DNA of 64,000 nucleotides from Mycolicibacterium sp. CBMA 226 (GCF_009729075.1 NZ_VTGY01000007.1:289302-353301), one strand, 5' to 3'; shown: positions 1 through 10,001, counted from the first letter of the stretch. The notes: generated by a model not told the origin, from the sequence alone. Translations and numbers: made by a program.

Positions 1-41
1 CCGAGCCGGGTTCGGGCCAGCATCTCCTCGATGACATCCAC
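1..41 (-). CDS. 5' fragment of the next gene of the purine operon
   Basis: Three bases after the deaminase stop, an open frame starts with GTG on the minus strand and runs off the window edge. It begins V-D-V-I-E-E-M-L-A-R-T-R-L. The fragment is too short to identify. Its position predicts another member of the purine-catabolic operon, but this is only inference from context. Confidence 0.3.
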   Translation of the reverse strand, partial: MDVIEEMLARTRL

Positions 42-43
42 GG

Positions 44-526
44 TCAGTACTGAATCCGGTTGCTGTTGCCGATCCAGGTCTCGAACGGCAGGAATGAGTG
101 GTGCAAGCGGTGCTGCAGGACGGGGACTTCCCAGTGTTCCCTTGGCCTGTCGAACAATTCGTAGAACGCCCGGTCGTCGAATCCGCCGACAGCCGCGTCA
201 TGGCGGTCCGCCGCGAACACGATCCGATCGACCCTGGCCCACAATGCGGCGGACAGGCACAGCGGGCACGGTTCGCATGACGAGTAGAGCGTGTGGCCCG
301 CAAGACTGAAGTTCCCGACCTGCTGGCAGGCGGCCCGGATCGCCATCACCTCGGCGTGTGCCGTCGGATCAAGGTTCTGCGTCACCCGGTTCTGCCCGGT
401 CGACACCAGCTCACCGGCACCGACGACGACCGCACCGAACGGTCCGCCGCCGGCTTCGACATTGGCCGTCGCCAGGTCGATCGCGACGGTGAGCCACTTC
501 GGATCGATGTCCGTGGAAGCGTTCAT
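44..526 (-). CDS. Nucleoside/guanine deaminase (CDA superfamily)
   Basis: A 160-residue zinc-dependent deaminase of the cytidine/guanine deaminase superfamily. The zinc site is visible as H57-A-E59 (ligand and proton-shuttle glutamate) and P86-C-P-L-C90 (two cysteine ligands). The size and the C-terminal region rich in F, W and H resemble the short bacterial guanine deaminases (GuaD type) that convert guanine to xanthine. Its ATG overlaps the stop of the upstream xanthine dehydrogenase gene (ATGA), so the two are translationally coupled. That context supports guanine as substrate, feeding xanthine to the dehydrogenase. A cytosine or adenine analogue substrate cannot be excluded from sequence alone. 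Confidence 0.85.
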   Translation of the reverse strand: MNASTDIDPKWLTVAIDLATANVEAGGGPFGAVVVGAGELVSTGQNRVTQNLDPTAHAEVMAIRAACQQVGNFSLAGHTLYSSCEPCPLCLSAALWARVDRIVFAADRHDAAVGGFDDRAFYELFDRPREHWEVPVLQHRLHHSFLPFETWIGNSNRIQY

Positions 527-3273
527 TGTGGGGTTCCTTCCTGCACCAGCCGCCAGACGCGGTCCCTCGACATGGGGAGTTCGTATGGACGCACGCCGAT
601 GGCGCGACGAATCGCGTTGGCAAGGGCAGGCGCCACAGGGTTGTACGGCGATTCGCTCATCGATTTCGCGCCGTAGGGACCGAGGTCGTCGGCAGTCTCT
701 GCGAACAGCACTGCCGTTGTCGGAATGTCGGCCATCTGGGGCACGCGGTACAAGCGGAACGTGGGCGTCGATACCCGGCCCGAATCGTCGATCATGATCT
801 CTTCGTAGAGCGCAGATCCGATTCCCTGGGCGACGCCGCCTTCAATCTGCCCCCGGCACTGGGCCGGATTGACGACGACGCCCGCGTCGGCTGCGTGCAC
901 CGACTGCAGAACCTTGACCGTCCCGGTCTCGGTATTGACCGCAACCCGGAATCCCTGCACGTTGAACGCGATCGAACGCAGTTCACCCGCCTCGGCTCCG
1001 GTCGTCTGAATGCCGTCGCCCACCCGATACTGCACTGGCGCGGCCGCGATGACGTCGCCGAAACGCACCAACCCGGTAGCGGTCTGCACCCCATGTTCAC
1101 CCAGCACGCCGACTTCGCCGGTCAGCCGGAATACCGTGTCCAGCACCAACTCCCGCATACTCGACGCCGCGGCGTACAACGCCTTGCCTGCGACCGTGGT
1201 CCCCGCGGAGGCGAAGGCTCCGGTGTCGTAATCAGCGGCGTCGGTATCGCCGTTGCGCAGCGTGATCCGGTCCGGCGTGGTGGCCAGTGCGGTGGCGGCG
1301 ATCTGCGTGTGGACCGTCGTGGTTCCGTTGCCGAATTCCACGGTCCCGATTCCCACCTCGTAGCAGCCGCTCGGGGTGAGTCGAACCTTGACCGAGGAGA
1401 AATGCCCCCGCGGCGCCAACGTGGCGATTGCGGCCAGTGCAATGCCCTCGCCTGTGCGCCACTGGGTTCCCACCGGAACGGCCTCGGCATCGGGCTCGCC
1501 GTCGGCGCTGGCCAGTGCCTGTTCGACGAGGTCCAGGCACTGGTCGAGCCCGTAACTGCCGTAGATCAGGTCTGGTTCGGGTTCGGCATTGGCGATCAAC
1601 AAGTCGTCGCCGTCGCGCACCATGTTCGTGCGACGAATGGTGAACGGGTCGATGCCCAGCTGCAGCGCCAGCTCATCGAGTGCGCTCTCGATCGCGAAGA
1701 TCACCTGACCGAGTCCGTACCCGCGGAACGCCCCCGACGGCGGGTTGTTGGTGTAGACGGCCTCAGCGTCGACGCGCTTGACGGGGCATCGATAAACCGA
1801 CACCGACTCCGCGCAGCCGTGGAACATGACGCCCGGCGAATGGTTTCCGTAGGCGCCGCCGTCACTCAGCACGGCCAGCTTCATCGCGGTCAACGTGCCG
1901 TCGGAGCGCGCGCCGAGGGTGACGTCGATCCGCATGGGATGGCGATAGGCGGTCGCGGTGAGCTCATCGGTCCGCGACATCTCGTACGCGACCGGCCGCC
2001 CGGTGCGCAGCACCGCAATCGCGACGAGGTCTTCGGTGAACATCTCCTGCTTGCCGCCGAAACCGCCCCCGACGCGCGCGGTATACACGCGAAGCCGGTC
2101 CTCGGGCAGGTCGAGCAGGAGGCACAGTTCCTTACGAACGAGGAACGGAACCTGTGAGCTGGTGCGCAGGGTGAGCCGGCCGTCGTCGTCCAACCAGCCG
2201 ACGGTGCCGTGAGTTTCGAGCTGGGCGTGCGTAACCCGCGCCGTCCGCCAGGTGCCGCCGACCGTGACGTCGGCGTCCGCCAGGGCCGCGTCGATGTCGC
2301 CGCCGAAGCCCTCGTGCATCGCTGCGATCACGTTGCACGACGCGTCTGCGACGCCGTCTTCGAGCGTCCGGTCCGGATGCAACAGCGGCGCGCCCGCCGA
2401 CCTCGCCTCCTCCGGATCGAATACCGAAGGCAGCACCTCGTACCGGATCACGATGCGGCGTGCCGCGTCCTCCGCGGCCGCGAGCGTGTCGGCGACCACC
2501 GCGGCGACCCGTTGTCCGATGAAGCGGACGACGGGGTCGAAGACGAGGGTGTCGTCGGGGTCGTCGGTGCGTATTTCGTGGCGCGCGGTGGAAAAGCGCG
2601 GCGTCGTGACATTGAGGTGCGTGAGGATCAGTTCGACCCCGGGCACCTCGCTGGCGGCCTCGGTATCGATCGCCACAATCCGGGCGTGCGCATGGGGTGA
2701 CCGCAGCACCGCGACGTGCAACAGACCTGGCACATCGACGTCGAATGTGTAGGGCTCGCACCCGGTGACGATTCGTCGGCCGGCGGGCGGCCGCAGTGAC
2801 TGCCCGATGGCCGGGCCGGCTGCAGCGACGCCGTCGCCGCTGCCGGTGACGGCCGCCCGAATCGCGTCGCGAATCGGCCGGTAGCCGGTGCAACGACACA
2901 GGTTGCCCTTCATCCGCCGGTCCAGATCATCGAGGTCGTCCGGCTCGAGGGTGGCGGCGGTGACAATCATCCCGGCGGTGCAGAAGCCGCATTGAAAGGC
3001 GAAGTTGTCGCAGAACGCACGCTGCATCGGATGCAGATCATCGCCGTCGGCGAGCCCGGCAACCGTGGTGACCGCGCGGCCGCCCACCCGGGCGGCGGGG
3101 TAAATGCACGAGTGCACCGGCACGCCGTCGAGGATGACCGCGCACGCCCCGCAGTCGCCGGCGTCGCAGCCCTTCTTGACGTCGAGGTGCCCGGTTTCCC
3201 GGAGCAGGGTGCGCAAGCACTGCCCCGGGCGAGCGTCAGCTTCGACGGTCGTGCCGTTGACATCAAATCTCAT
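523..3273 (-). CDS. Xanthine dehydrogenase, fused 2Fe-2S and molybdopterin subunits
   Basis: About 916 residues counted from an ATG at 3273. The frame is open further upstream into the permease gene, but protein homology starts at M-R-F-D-V-N-G. Residues 1-135 form the two-[2Fe-2S] module, with C36-x4-C41-x2-C44 and C56, then Q-C96-x2-C99 and C127-R-C129. The rest is the xanthine oxidase family Mo-cofactor domain, including a C-terminal K-S-M-S-E segment where the active-site glutamate of the family lies. It should oxidise hypoxanthine and xanthine to urate together with the separate FAD subunit encoded at 5223-6050. Iron-sulfur and Mo subunits are more often separate genes in bacteria, so the fusion is notable. 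The stop overlaps the deaminase start. Confidence 0.9.
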   Translation of the reverse strand: MRFDVNGTTVEADARPGQCLRTLLRETGHLDVKKGCDAGDCGACAVILDGVPVHSCIYPAARVGGRAVTTVAGLADGDDLHPMQRAFCDNFAFQCGFCTAGMIVTAATLEPDDLDDLDRRMKGNLCRCTGYRPIRDAIRAAVTGSGDGVAAAGPAIGQSLRPPAGRRIVTGCEPYTFDVDVPGLLHVAVLRSPHAHARIVAIDTEAASEVPGVELILTHLNVTTPRFSTARHEIRTDDPDDTLVFDPVVRFIGQRVAAVVADTLAAAEDAARRIVIRYEVLPSVFDPEEARSAGAPLLHPDRTLEDGVADASCNVIAAMHEGFGGDIDAALADADVTVGGTWRTARVTHAQLETHGTVGWLDDDGRLTLRTSSQVPFLVRKELCLLLDLPEDRLRVYTARVGGGFGGKQEMFTEDLVAIAVLRTGRPVAYEMSRTDELTATAYRHPMRIDVTLGARSDGTLTAMKLAVLSDGGAYGNHSPGVMFHGCAESVSVYRCPVKRVDAEAVYTNNPPSGAFRGYGLGQVIFAIESALDELALQLGIDPFTIRRTNMVRDGDDLLIANAEPEPDLIYGSYGLDQCLDLVEQALASADGEPDAEAVPVGTQWRTGEGIALAAIATLAPRGHFSSVKVRLTPSGCYEVGIGTVEFGNGTTTVHTQIAATALATTPDRITLRNGDTDAADYDTGAFASAGTTVAGKALYAAASSMRELVLDTVFRLTGEVGVLGEHGVQTATGLVRFGDVIAAAPVQYRVGDGIQTTGAEAGELRSIAFNVQGFRVAVNTETGTVKVLQSVHAADAGVVVNPAQCRGQIEGGVAQGIGSALYEEIMIDDSGRVSTPTFRLYRVPQMADIPTTAVLFAETADDLGPYGAKSMSESPYNPVAPALANAIRRAIGVRPYELPMSRDRVWRLVQEGTPQ

Positions 3274-3307
3274 ACGCACGCCGTTGCGCGTGGCAGCCGG
3301 TTGATCG

Positions 3308-5233
3308 TCATCGCGCGAGTCGCAGGCGGCGGGCCGCGGCGATGGGATTCGCGTCGGCAACCAGGTCATCGAATCGCCACGCCGCGATTCGCGAGATCTC
3401 ACTGAGCGCGGCCATGTGCTCGACCTGCGGAGAATTGTCGAGTCGCCGCCAGCCGAGCGTCAAAATGTGTTCGCGACTTTCCAGATCGCGAAGGCAGATG
3501 ATGAGGGGAAAGCCGAATTTGGCTTCGTAGGCGGCCGACAGCTCGCTGAATTCCTCGGTCTCCTCCTCGGTGAGACCGTCGAGGCCCAGGTAGGCCAGAT
3601 CGACTTTCGACACGTTGTGTTCCTGAGCCTCGGCCAGGCCCGGATACGCGCGCATCAGCTCCATCTGCTCGTCGGGGGTAGCCGCCAGCAGCGCGGTCTG
3701 GACAGCGCCACGCAGTGCGCGGGTGTCAGTAAACGGACGTTGCGCGTAAGCGCGTTCGACCGGCCACGCGAGACCCTGATAGAGAACCGAGAAGGTCTTG
3801 ACGAACTCCTCCTCCGTCATCTTGTTGACGGCGTCGAGGCCGATTTCGCCGGTCCGCGGTGTGCCCGCGACCATCGGGCCGCGATTCGGGCCGATGTGGA
3901 AGAACACGATGTTCAAGACGATCGCGGCAAGGGCGCCCAGCGTGATCCCTGAACCGCAGATGATCTGGGCCCAGGCGGGAAAGCTGAACTTCAACAGCGG
4001 CTGGGCGGTGACGAGCATGCCCAGGCCGAGTGCGGTGCCGACGATCACCGCGTTGCGGTGGTCGTTGAAGTCGACCTTCGAAAGAGTCTGGATACCCACC
4101 ACGGCCACCGTGGCGAACAGCGCCAACGATGCCCCGCCGAGCACTGAGTGCGGGATCGCGGCCACGACAGCCGCGGCCTTTGGTAGATAGCCCAGCACGA
4201 TCATGATGACAGCGGCAGCGGCGACCACCCAGCGGCTCTTGACCTGCGTCAAGCGAACGAGTCCGACGTTCTCCGCGAAGCACGTATAGGGAAACGAGTT
4301 GAGCACGCCGCCAACCGTGGTCGCCATACCGTCGGCACGCAGTGCTCTCGCGATGTCGTTGGCGCCCACCCGCTTACCGACGATCTCGGCCGTCGCGAAC
4401 ACGTCACCTGTGGTTTCCACCGCGGTGATGATCATGACGACGATCATCGAGATGATCGCGGTCGCGCTGAAAGTAGGCCAGCCGAAGTAGAACGGCGTGG
4501 TCACGCCGAGCCAGTGGGCCTTGCCGACGGCACTGAAATCAACCTCCCCGAGCAGCGCGGCGACCGCAGTTCCGATGACCAGCCCGGCCAGCACGGCGAT
4601 CGTGGCGAGGAACCCGCGAAAGAGGCGCTGCATGACGACGATGATCAGCAGGGTGCCCGCGGCGTACGCGAGATCCTTGAGCGCCACATCGCTTTTCATC
4701 GCCTCGGTGGTCGTGCCACCGACAATGTCGTTCGCCGCGACGGGCAGGAGCGCGATCCCGATGATCGTGATGACCGATCCGGTGACGACCGGCGGGAAGA
4801 ACCGCAGCAGCTTCGAGAAGTACGGCGCCATGAAGAAGGTGAAGAGTCCGGCGACGATCACCGACCCGTACACCGAGAGCAGACCGGGCACCCCTGACAA
4901 GCCGCCGGCTGTGCCGATCGCGATCATCGGGCTGACAGCCGCGAAGGTCACCCCCTGGATGAGCGGGAGTTTGACGCCCACTTTCCAGAAGCCGACCGAC
5001 TGGATGAGCGTCGCGATGCCACACGTGAACAAGTCGGCATTGATCAGGTGGATCATCTGCTCGGGCGACAGTTTCAGGGCTCCGGCGACGATGATCGGAA
5101 CCAGCACCGCCCCGGCATAGAACGCCAGGACGTGCTGCATGCCGTACACCGCGAGCTTGGGAATCGGCAAGACTTCGTCGACCGGATGCACGGCCTTGCG
5201 CGCGACGTCGGCTCTGTTGGTCTCAGTCGGCAT
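3308..5233 (-). CDS. NCS2 xanthine/uric acid permease fused to an OHCU-decarboxylase-like domain
   Basis: 641 residues. Residues of about 20-465 are a multi-helix nucleobase:cation symporter-2 (xanthine/uracil permease) domain, starting near [18 protein letters not shown]. Residues of about 472-641 match the OHCU decarboxylase family (third step of urate to S-allantoin), seen in [18 protein letters not shown] and I-S-R-I-A-A-W-R. The family's catalytic His (A-H-P) is Tyr here (A-Y-P, about residue 530) and the S-x-x-E-Q motif is absent, so the domain may be inactive. The gene overlaps the FAD subunit by 11 bases and ends 35 bases before the dehydrogenase. The likely role is purine uptake at the membrane with a tethered regulatory or scaffolding domain. 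Confidence 0.88.
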   Translation of the reverse strand: MPTETNRADVARKAVHPVDEVLPIPKLAVYGMQHVLAFYAGAVLVPIIVAGALKLSPEQMIHLINADLFTCGIATLIQSVGFWKVGVKLPLIQGVTFAAVSPMIAIGTAGGLSGVPGLLSVYGSVIVAGLFTFFMAPYFSKLLRFFPPVVTGSVITIIGIALLPVAANDIVGGTTTEAMKSDVALKDLAYAAGTLLIIVVMQRLFRGFLATIAVLAGLVIGTAVAALLGEVDFSAVGKAHWLGVTTPFYFGWPTFSATAIISMIVVMIITAVETTGDVFATAEIVGKRVGANDIARALRADGMATTVGGVLNSFPYTCFAENVGLVRLTQVKSRWVVAAAAVIMIVLGYLPKAAAVVAAIPHSVLGGASLALFATVAVVGIQTLSKVDFNDHRNAVIVGTALGLGMLVTAQPLLKFSFPAWAQIICGSGITLGALAAIVLNIVFFHIGPNRGPMVAGTPRTGEIGLDAVNKMTEEEFVKTFSVLYQGLAWPVERAYAQRPFTDTRALRGAVQTALLAATPDEQMELMRAYPGLAEAQEHNVSKVDLAYLGLDGLTEEETEEFSELSAAYEAKFGFPLIICLRDLESREHILTLGWRRLDNSPQVEHMAALSEISRIAAWRFDDLVADANPIAAARRLRLAR

Positions 5234-6050
5234 GGCCCACCTCCAGGCGTGAATGAAGTTCTGCGCGAATATCCAGCGCCAGCACCGCGCTGACGGCCCG
5301 GCGCCAATCAGCGGACCCGAGTGGGTCCGTGTAATAGCCGGGGGCGGCCAGAACGTCGGATCGGAGCGCTTCGGCGCTGGGCATTGCCGGATAGCGGAAG
5401 ACCGTGGGGGCGAGCGTCGCGGCCGTGACGGTGAAGACCGTCGACCCGTCGTCGTCGCGGCGGCCGCTGACGACGGCACCGGAGCGTCCGTGCTCGGCGA
5501 GCGCGATGGTCTGCAGTGCCGCCGTGGAGCGCAGCGCGCGTTCGGGCAGGTGCAATGCCCGCAGCACCTCGCCGTGGCCCAGCGAGTTGGTGCCGTTGCC
5601 GGTGACCAGCTCAGCCACCCGGTCCCATCGGGTCCGGCCGTCAGGCGTCCAGACCTCGGCCACGCCGTCGAGGGCGACGGCGAGCGACACCATCGAGGCG
5701 GCTGCGAACGACCGGCAGATGTTGCCCCCAACGGTCGCGACGTTCCAGATCTTGAACGAGGCGAGTAATGCGTTGGCACAGTCACCGAAGAGCTGCTGGG
5801 CCGGCCAGTCGGCTCGCCGCGGGTAGCGCACGAGTTCGGCGATGGTGCACGTCGCCGCGATGCGCAGCCCGTCGCCGGTGCGCTCGATGGGGCACCAGCC
5901 CATGGTCGTGAGGTCGACGACACCGGTGAGCTCGGCCTGCGGTTCCGAGAACATCCACGTCCCCCCGGCGACGAACGACTCGCCGTCGGCAAGGTGCAGG
6001 TCGTCGCGGGCGCGCGCGAATCGGTATCGGCTGACGGTGTTCAGGTCCAT
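5223..6050 (-). CDS. Xanthine dehydrogenase FAD-binding subunit
   Basis: A 275-residue CoxM/XdhB-type FAD subunit. F-V-A-G-G-T-W-M near residue 27 and A-T-V-G-G-N-I-C near residue 115 are the two conserved FAD-contact loops of the family. The C-terminal CO-dehydrogenase-flavoprotein-like region follows. It passes electrons from the iron-sulfur centres of the product of 523-3273 to NAD+ or another acceptor. It starts four bases after the uricase stop and overlaps the permease start, which places it inside the purine operon. The order here (FAD subunit, permease, FeS/Mo subunit) separates the two dehydrogenase parts by a transporter gene. Confidence 0.88.
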   Translation of the reverse strand: MDLNTVSRYRFARARDDLHLADGESFVAGGTWMFSEPQAELTGVVDLTTMGWCPIERTGDGLRIAATCTIAELVRYPRRADWPAQQLFGDCANALLASFKIWNVATVGGNICRSFAAASMVSLAVALDGVAEVWTPDGRTRWDRVAELVTGNGTNSLGHGEVLRALHLPERALRSTAALQTIALAEHGRSGAVVSGRRDDDGSTVFTVTAATLAPTVFRYPAMPSAEALRSDVLAAPGYYTDPLGSADWRRAVSAVLALDIRAELHSRLEVGHAD

Positions 6051-6054
6051 GGGC

Positions 6055-6972
6055 TCAGCAGAAACCTGGGATCGTGGCCCACGCCTCTGGCGCCTGATCC
6101 GCGCCCTCGCGGGTGATGGTGGCTTCGATCAAGCCGTACGGCCGGTCGGCGGCGTAGAAGACCTCGTTCGGGTTCTCCAGACCGAACGGGCTGAGGTCGA
6201 CGACGAAGTGGTGTTTGTTGGGACACGACAACTTCACTTCGGCGACCACATCGAACTTCTCGAGGATCTTCTTGCCGATCTCGAACAGCGTCTGTTGCAA
6301 CGAGAGCGAATGGACGCTCGCGAACGTGGCCAGCACGATCTCGGTGATGGCTTCGTGTAAGGCGTTGAAGTCGAGGTCGGGGCCGCCGGCGTCAGTGCTG
6401 AGGTAGCGCCACCATGCGGTGATGGACGTGGCCATGATGCGGTCGTCGGTCTCGACCAGCGTGGTGTATTTGTCCCGGGGGAAGCCGTGGAACTCCGACC
6501 CGGTCGACTTGAGCACGACGCAGTCCTCGATGCCCGACACCACCCACGTCGTGTCGCCGGCCATCTGAACGACCGTCGTCCGGACGAACTTGCCGGCCCG
6601 CACGAACGAGTGGTCGTGCGCCTTGCCGTCGACGACGATCCGTTCCCACGCGTATTCCTTTGCCTCCCAACGACCTCCGGTGACCCACTCGAAATCTCCG
6701 ATGAAGTGCCTGCCCAACGCGATCAGAAGATCCTCGGGTGATTTCACGCCCACTTCTTTCGCGTAGGCGTACACCGTGTTCTTCTGCGTGTCGGTCGCGA
6801 CCACGTGCGAGTTGTCGCCCTCGTAGTGGCATGCGCTGAAATCGCCCCGCAACTGCGAGGTGACGTTCAAATCGATGATGCGATGTACGGGGGTGTCCCG
6901 GACGATGCGTACGAGGCGGTTCTCCGCCTTGCCGTACTGATTCGATCCGAGGACGATGTCACCCACAGCCAC
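6055..6972 (-). CDS. Urate oxidase (uricase)
   Basis: A 305-residue cofactor-free uricase that converts urate to 5-hydroxyisourate and hydrogen peroxide. Visible hallmarks are N-x-Y-G-K15 near the N terminus (catalytic Lys), A-T60-D-T-Q-K-N (catalytic Thr region), S-x-Q-Q-T-L-F-E-I in the second half, and N-K-H-H-F (catalytic His region). The length is normal for the tandem T-fold family. It is the first gene of the minus-strand purine operon. Its product is handed to the hydroxyisourate hydrolase and OHCU decarboxylase encoded divergently from 7170, so the two operons together complete urate to S-allantoin. Confidence 0.95.
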   Translation of the reverse strand: MAVGDIVLGSNQYGKAENRLVRIVRDTPVHRIIDLNVTSQLRGDFSACHYEGDNSHVVATDTQKNTVYAYAKEVGVKSPEDLLIALGRHFIGDFEWVTGGRWEAKEYAWERIVVDGKAHDHSFVRAGKFVRTTVVQMAGDTTWVVSGIEDCVVLKSTGSEFHGFPRDKYTTLVETDDRIMATSITAWWRYLSTDAGGPDLDFNALHEAITEIVLATFASVHSLSLQQTLFEIGKKILEKFDVVAEVKLSCPNKHHFVVDLSPFGLENPNEVFYAADRPYGLIEATITREGADQAPEAWATIPGFC

Positions 6973-7169
6973 GATTTCCCCTGACGCACGATGGACTGCT
7001 TACCCTTGCAACGTACGTTTCAGATTTTGTTGTGGCGTCACCATTTCGTTTCGGCCATGTGACGAGTTTCCGGCCCGAGCAATGGCCTAATCCAAGCGAG
7101 AGCTGCATGTTTTCCGGAATGTAACGATTTCGTCGGGGGTGGGCGTTGCTGCAACGCTAGATTCAGACC
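6973..7169. promoter_or_regulatory. Divergent control region of the purine operons with a palindrome
   Basis: 197 bases between uricase (minus) and OHCU decarboxylase (plus). A perfect inverted repeat GCGTTG-CTG-CAACGC lies at 7143-7157, 13 bases before the plus-strand start. A related element, TTGCAACG followed by the palindrome AACGTACGTT, is at 7006-7019, close to the uricase side. A shared TGCAACG core in both halves suits a dimeric repressor, and the RpiR-family gene at 7984 is the obvious candidate. Binding is inference. Confidence 0.5.
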
Positions 7170-7658
7170 ATGGATCTTCAGACTTTCAACTCTGCGTTGC
7201 CTGAGGAAGCCGAAGAAGTGCTGCGCCCCTGTGCCGACATTGCGCCCTGGCTGAGCGCTGTTGTCGCCGCGCGGCCATATGCCAGTCTCGACGAACTCGA
7301 GTCGACGGCCGCGCGGGCCGCCGACGACTGGAGCGTCGACAACCTGGACCAGGCACTGGCCCAGCACCCCCGCATCGGCGAACGAGCCAACGGCACATCT
7401 GTCGAGTCCGGCCTCTCCCGCGGGGAACAACCGGCCATGGCCGGCGAGCTTGCCGCGGCGATGGCCAGAGCCAATGCGGACTACGAAGCAAAGTTCGGGC
7501 GCATCTTCCTCATCCGCGCGAAGGGCCGCAGCGCAGCCGACATCTATGCCGCCCTACAACATCGACTGTCGCTCGGCCGCGAGGAGGAAGCCGCCATCGC
7601 CATCGGCCAGCTTCGTGAGATCGCCCTGCTTCGCCTGACCGAAAGAGTGACACCATGA
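7170..7658 (+). CDS. 2-oxo-4-hydroxy-4-carboxy-5-ureidoimidazoline (OHCU) decarboxylase
   Basis: A 162-residue standalone OHCU decarboxylase, forming S-allantoin from the hydrolysed hydroxyisourate product. The family's catalytic features are intact: Q-H66-P-R-I-G, S83-R-G-E86-Q, Y-E-A-K-F-G and F-L-I-R116. This contrasts with the related domain fused to the permease at 3308-5233, which lacks the histidine. The ATG of the next gene overlaps its stop (ATGA), so it is coupled to the hydroxyisourate hydrolase. Confidence 0.93.
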   Translation: MDLQTFNSALPEEAEEVLRPCADIAPWLSAVVAARPYASLDELESTAARAADDWSVDNLDQALAQHPRIGERANGTSVESGLSRGEQPAMAGELAAAMARANADYEAKFGRIFLIRAKGRSAADIYAALQHRLSLGREEEAAIAIGQLREIALLRLTERVTP

Positions 7659-7984
7659 CATCACCGTCGGCGCAGACATCCCTGTCCACCCATGTGCTCG
7701 ACGCGGCCCGCGGGAAACCCGCCGCGGATCTCCAGGTCGTCCTCAGCCGAATGAATGAGCCGGTGGCGGCCGCGCACACCGACAGCGACGGACGAATCAG
7801 TTGGGCCGTCGCACTCGATCCCGGTGACTACCTACTCCATTTCGCGACGGGCGCCTGGTTCGCCAGTACCGATCGCGAGGCCTTCTACCCCACCGTCGAA
7901 CTGCACGTCACGATCGGAGCCGGCCACACGCACGTCGCGCTGTTGCTGAGTCCGTTCGCATACACCACCTACAGGGGAAGCTGA
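7655..7984 (+). CDS. 5-Hydroxyisourate hydrolase (transthyretin-like)
   Basis: A 109-residue member of the transthyretin-related family. It has the N-terminal L-S-T-H13-V-L-D signature and the C-terminal Y-R-G-S tetrapeptide that defines active HIU hydrolases. It opens the hydroxyisourate ring made by uricase. No signal peptide is seen, so it is cytoplasmic. It lies between OHCU decarboxylase (4-base overlap) and the RpiR regulator (TGATG, 1-base overlap). Confidence 0.94.
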   Translation: MTSPSAQTSLSTHVLDAARGKPAADLQVVLSRMNEPVAAAHTDSDGRISWAVALDPGDYLLHFATGAWFASTDREAFYPTVELHVTIGAGHTHVALLLSPFAYTTYRGS

Positions 7985-8847
7985 TGCACCCGGACGAGCC
8001 GGACTCGCTCGAGGCCAGAATCGCGACCCGCTACGCGTCGCTGAGCCCGCAGGAACGCCGCGCCGCCGACGTGCTGCTCGCCCACGCGGGCGATGCCGGT
8101 ACCTATCACGCCAGCGAACTCGCCACCATGGCCGACGTCTCGAAGGCGACGTTCTCCCGGCTGGTGCGCGCCCTGGAATTCAACAACTTCGACGACATGC
8201 GCGAGCACCTGCGCGCGCTGCGGCGATCAGGGGTGCCCCTCGCCATCGACAGGACGCCCGACGTCAGCGCGATCATCTCGCAGGACATCGCCAACCTCCA
8301 CGCCATGCACGCGCTGCTGGACGAGGCGGTGATCGAGGCCGTCGCAGAGAAGATCGCCACCTCCCGTCGCATCGCGGTCTGCGGCTATCGGAGCAGCCTG
8401 GCCGCGGCAACGGTGCTGCGACTGAACCTCGCACAAATCCGGCCCGACACCTGGCTGGCCTCGAATTCGGGTCAGTCTGTCGCCGAAGACATCGCGGACT
8501 TCGATGAGCGGGACCTGGTCATCGTGATGTCGTTCCGGCGCCACGGCCGCTGGGCCAAAGAACTCGTCGATTGGGCTTGCGAGTCGCGAATTCCGTTGGC
8601 GCTCTTCGCCGACGACCAACTCCGTGCGCTCGCGACGCGCGCCACCTGGTGGCTCGAATGCCCGAACGTCTCCCCCGGCGCGTTCGACAGTCAGGCCGCG
8701 GTGATGAGCCTCGTTTCAGTGCTCTCCGATCGCGTTCTTGCCCTCACGCCCGACGGCGCACAGCGCATCAACCGCGTCAACTCGGTCCACGAGACACTTG
8801 GCGCACCGCGTCGAGCAACGAGTCGGCGAACTCCGGGCGACACATGA
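7984..8847 (+). CDS. RpiR/MurR-family transcriptional regulator (HTH + SIS)
   Basis: 287 residues. The N-terminal helix-turn-helix of the RpiR family spans about residues 15-75, with the recognition region [20 protein letters not shown] sugar-isomerase-like fold follows at about 120-255 (I-A-V-C-G-Y-R-S-S, then [10 protein letters not shown]). SIS domains normally bind phosphosugars, but several RpiR members beside purine or allantoin genes regulate those genes. As the last gene of the urate-degrading operon it probably controls both divergent operons through the palindromes at 6973-7169. Its 3' end overlaps cysQ by 71 bases in convergent orientation. Confidence 0.88.
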   Translation: MHPDEPDSLEARIATRYASLSPQERRAADVLLAHAGDAGTYHASELATMADVSKATFSRLVRALEFNNFDDMREHLRALRRSGVPLAIDRTPDVSAIISQDIANLHAMHALLDEAVIEAVAEKIATSRRIAVCGYRSSLAAATVLRLNLAQIRPDTWLASNSGQSVAEDIADFDERDLVIVMSFRRHGRWAKELVDWACESRIPLALFADDQLRALATRATWWLECPNVSPGAFDSQAAVMSLVSVLSDRVLALTPDGAQRINRVNSVHETLGAPRRATSRRTPGDT

Positions 8848-9586
8848 CGAAGTCCGGCAGGTAGGGGTCGGGCCGGTTGTAGCGCAGCGGCGAGCCGTCC
8901 AGGCGCGACGCGAACAGGCCCGCCGCCTGCACCACGCCGGCCGGTGCGGCCGAGTCCCATTCCCACTGGCCGCCGGCATGCACGTAGGCGTCGACGTCGC
9001 CGCGCACCACGGCCATCGCCTTGGCGCCGGCCGAGCCGATGCCGACGAGCTCCATGTCGAGCACATCGCGCAGCCACCAGACCACAGCCGGCGGCCGGTA
9101 CGTACTGGTGGCGACGCGGATGGGCCCGGGACGACGCGGCGGCGGGCCGGTCACAGTATCGGTGCGGTGCACCTCACCGTGCGCGGGCAGGGCGACGGCC
9201 GCGTCGGTGATGGACCCGTCCGCGCTGCCGTTGCGCTGCCACAGCGCGATGTGGACGGCCCAGTCGGGCCGGCCCCGGCCGAACTCGCGGGTGCCGTCGA
9301 CGGGGTCGACGATCCACACGCGGTCCGAACGCAACCGCACCAGGTCGTCGGCGGCCTCCTCCGACAGGATGGCGTCGTCCGGGCGGGCAGTGCGCAGCCG
9401 GTCGAGGATCAGGGTGTTGGAGTGCCGGTCACCGGCCGCACCGAGGGTATATGGGTCGTGGGACCCGAGCCGGTCGCGCACCGACAGCAGGAATTCCCCT
9501 GCCTCTTGCGCGACCTCGGCGGCCAACGCGACATCGCTGCGCTCCACGCCAAAGAGTATCGCCGAGGCCGACGTCACAGCCGACAC
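8777..9586 (-). CDS. cysQ: 3'(2'),5'-bisphosphate nucleotidase CysQ
   Basis: A 269-residue enzyme of the inositol monophosphatase/FIG superfamily. It has the metal-binding L-S-E-E-A and D-P-V-D-G-T-R-E-F motifs and the C-terminal W-E-W-D-S-A-A-P substrate-binding motif. It resembles the M. tuberculosis CysQ (Rv2131c), which hydrolyses phosphoadenosine phosphate from sulfate assimilation. A downstream GTG at 9547 (V-E-R-S-D-V) could be the real start. It is the first gene of the conserved core block, and its 3' end overlaps the RpiR gene. Confidence 0.9.
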   Translation of the reverse strand: MSAVTSASAILFGVERSDVALAAEVAQEAGEFLLSVRDRLGSHDPYTLGAAGDRHSNTLILDRLRTARPDDAILSEEAADDLVRLRSDRVWIVDPVDGTREFGRGRPDWAVHIALWQRNGSADGSITDAAVALPAHGEVHRTDTVTGPPPRRPGPIRVATSTYRPPAVVWWLRDVLDMELVGIGSAGAKAMAVVRGDVDAYVHAGGQWEWDSAAPAGVVQAAGLFASRLDGSPLRYNRPDPYLPDFVMCRPEFADSLLDAVRQVSRGPS

Positions 9587-9689
9587 CGCCTATTCACAGG
9601 CAGATTGCAGGCTGCTGGCAGGTTCTGCCGAAATAGGGCCCATAGCATTTCGGGAAGCTATTTACCCGCCAGTCATTAAGGAGGACGCC

Positions 9690-9986
9690 ATGGGCGCCGC
9701 ATCCATCGGGACGTCGAAGCGCCGTCGGTCACGGCTGGCGAAGTCGTTCGGATTCGTGGGGATCGCCGCGGCGGTGACGATGGGCGTACTCGGCGTGGCC
9801 AACGCTCCCGCTCCCGACAATGCTCCCGTGGCTTCGTCGGGTCACGGCGCGAGCTCTGGTCAGTACAACCAGCCGACCGTCGGCGGCATGAACTTCGGCG
9901 CCACTGCCACCGCGACGACGCCCAGCAGCGTCGAGCCCGTCACTGTCGCTTCCCCGCCGGTGAAGGCCAAGCCGTACTCCGGCTAG
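9690..9986 (+). CDS. Small Ala/Pro-rich protein with N-terminal membrane/signal segment
   Basis: 98 residues from an ATG preceded by a very strong ribosome site (TAAGGAGG, 6 bases upstream). A basic N terminus (S-K-R-R-R-S-R) precedes a hydrophobic stretch, A-A-A-V-T-M-G-V-L-G-V-A-N-A, that looks like a Sec signal peptide with A-N-A as cleavage site. The rest is low-complexity S, T, P, A and G, likely exported or wall-associated. No family is recognised. The longer frame upstream is noise. A Rho-independent terminator follows directly, so it forms a monocistronic unit. Confidence 0.75.
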   Translation: MGAASIGTSKRRRSRLAKSFGFVGIAAAVTMGVLGVANAPAPDNAPVASSGHGASSGQYNQPTVGGMNFGATATATTPSSVEPVTVASPPVKAKPYSG

Positions 9987-10001
9987 TCGACGACATCCGC
10001 G

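Noticed and set aside
2132..2899. Long Arg-rich ORF of 255 residues inside the xanthine dehydrogenase gene
   Set aside because: It has the Arg/Pro/His composition of an out-of-frame shadow in GC-rich DNA and no family match, whereas the overlapping frame is a clear enzyme.
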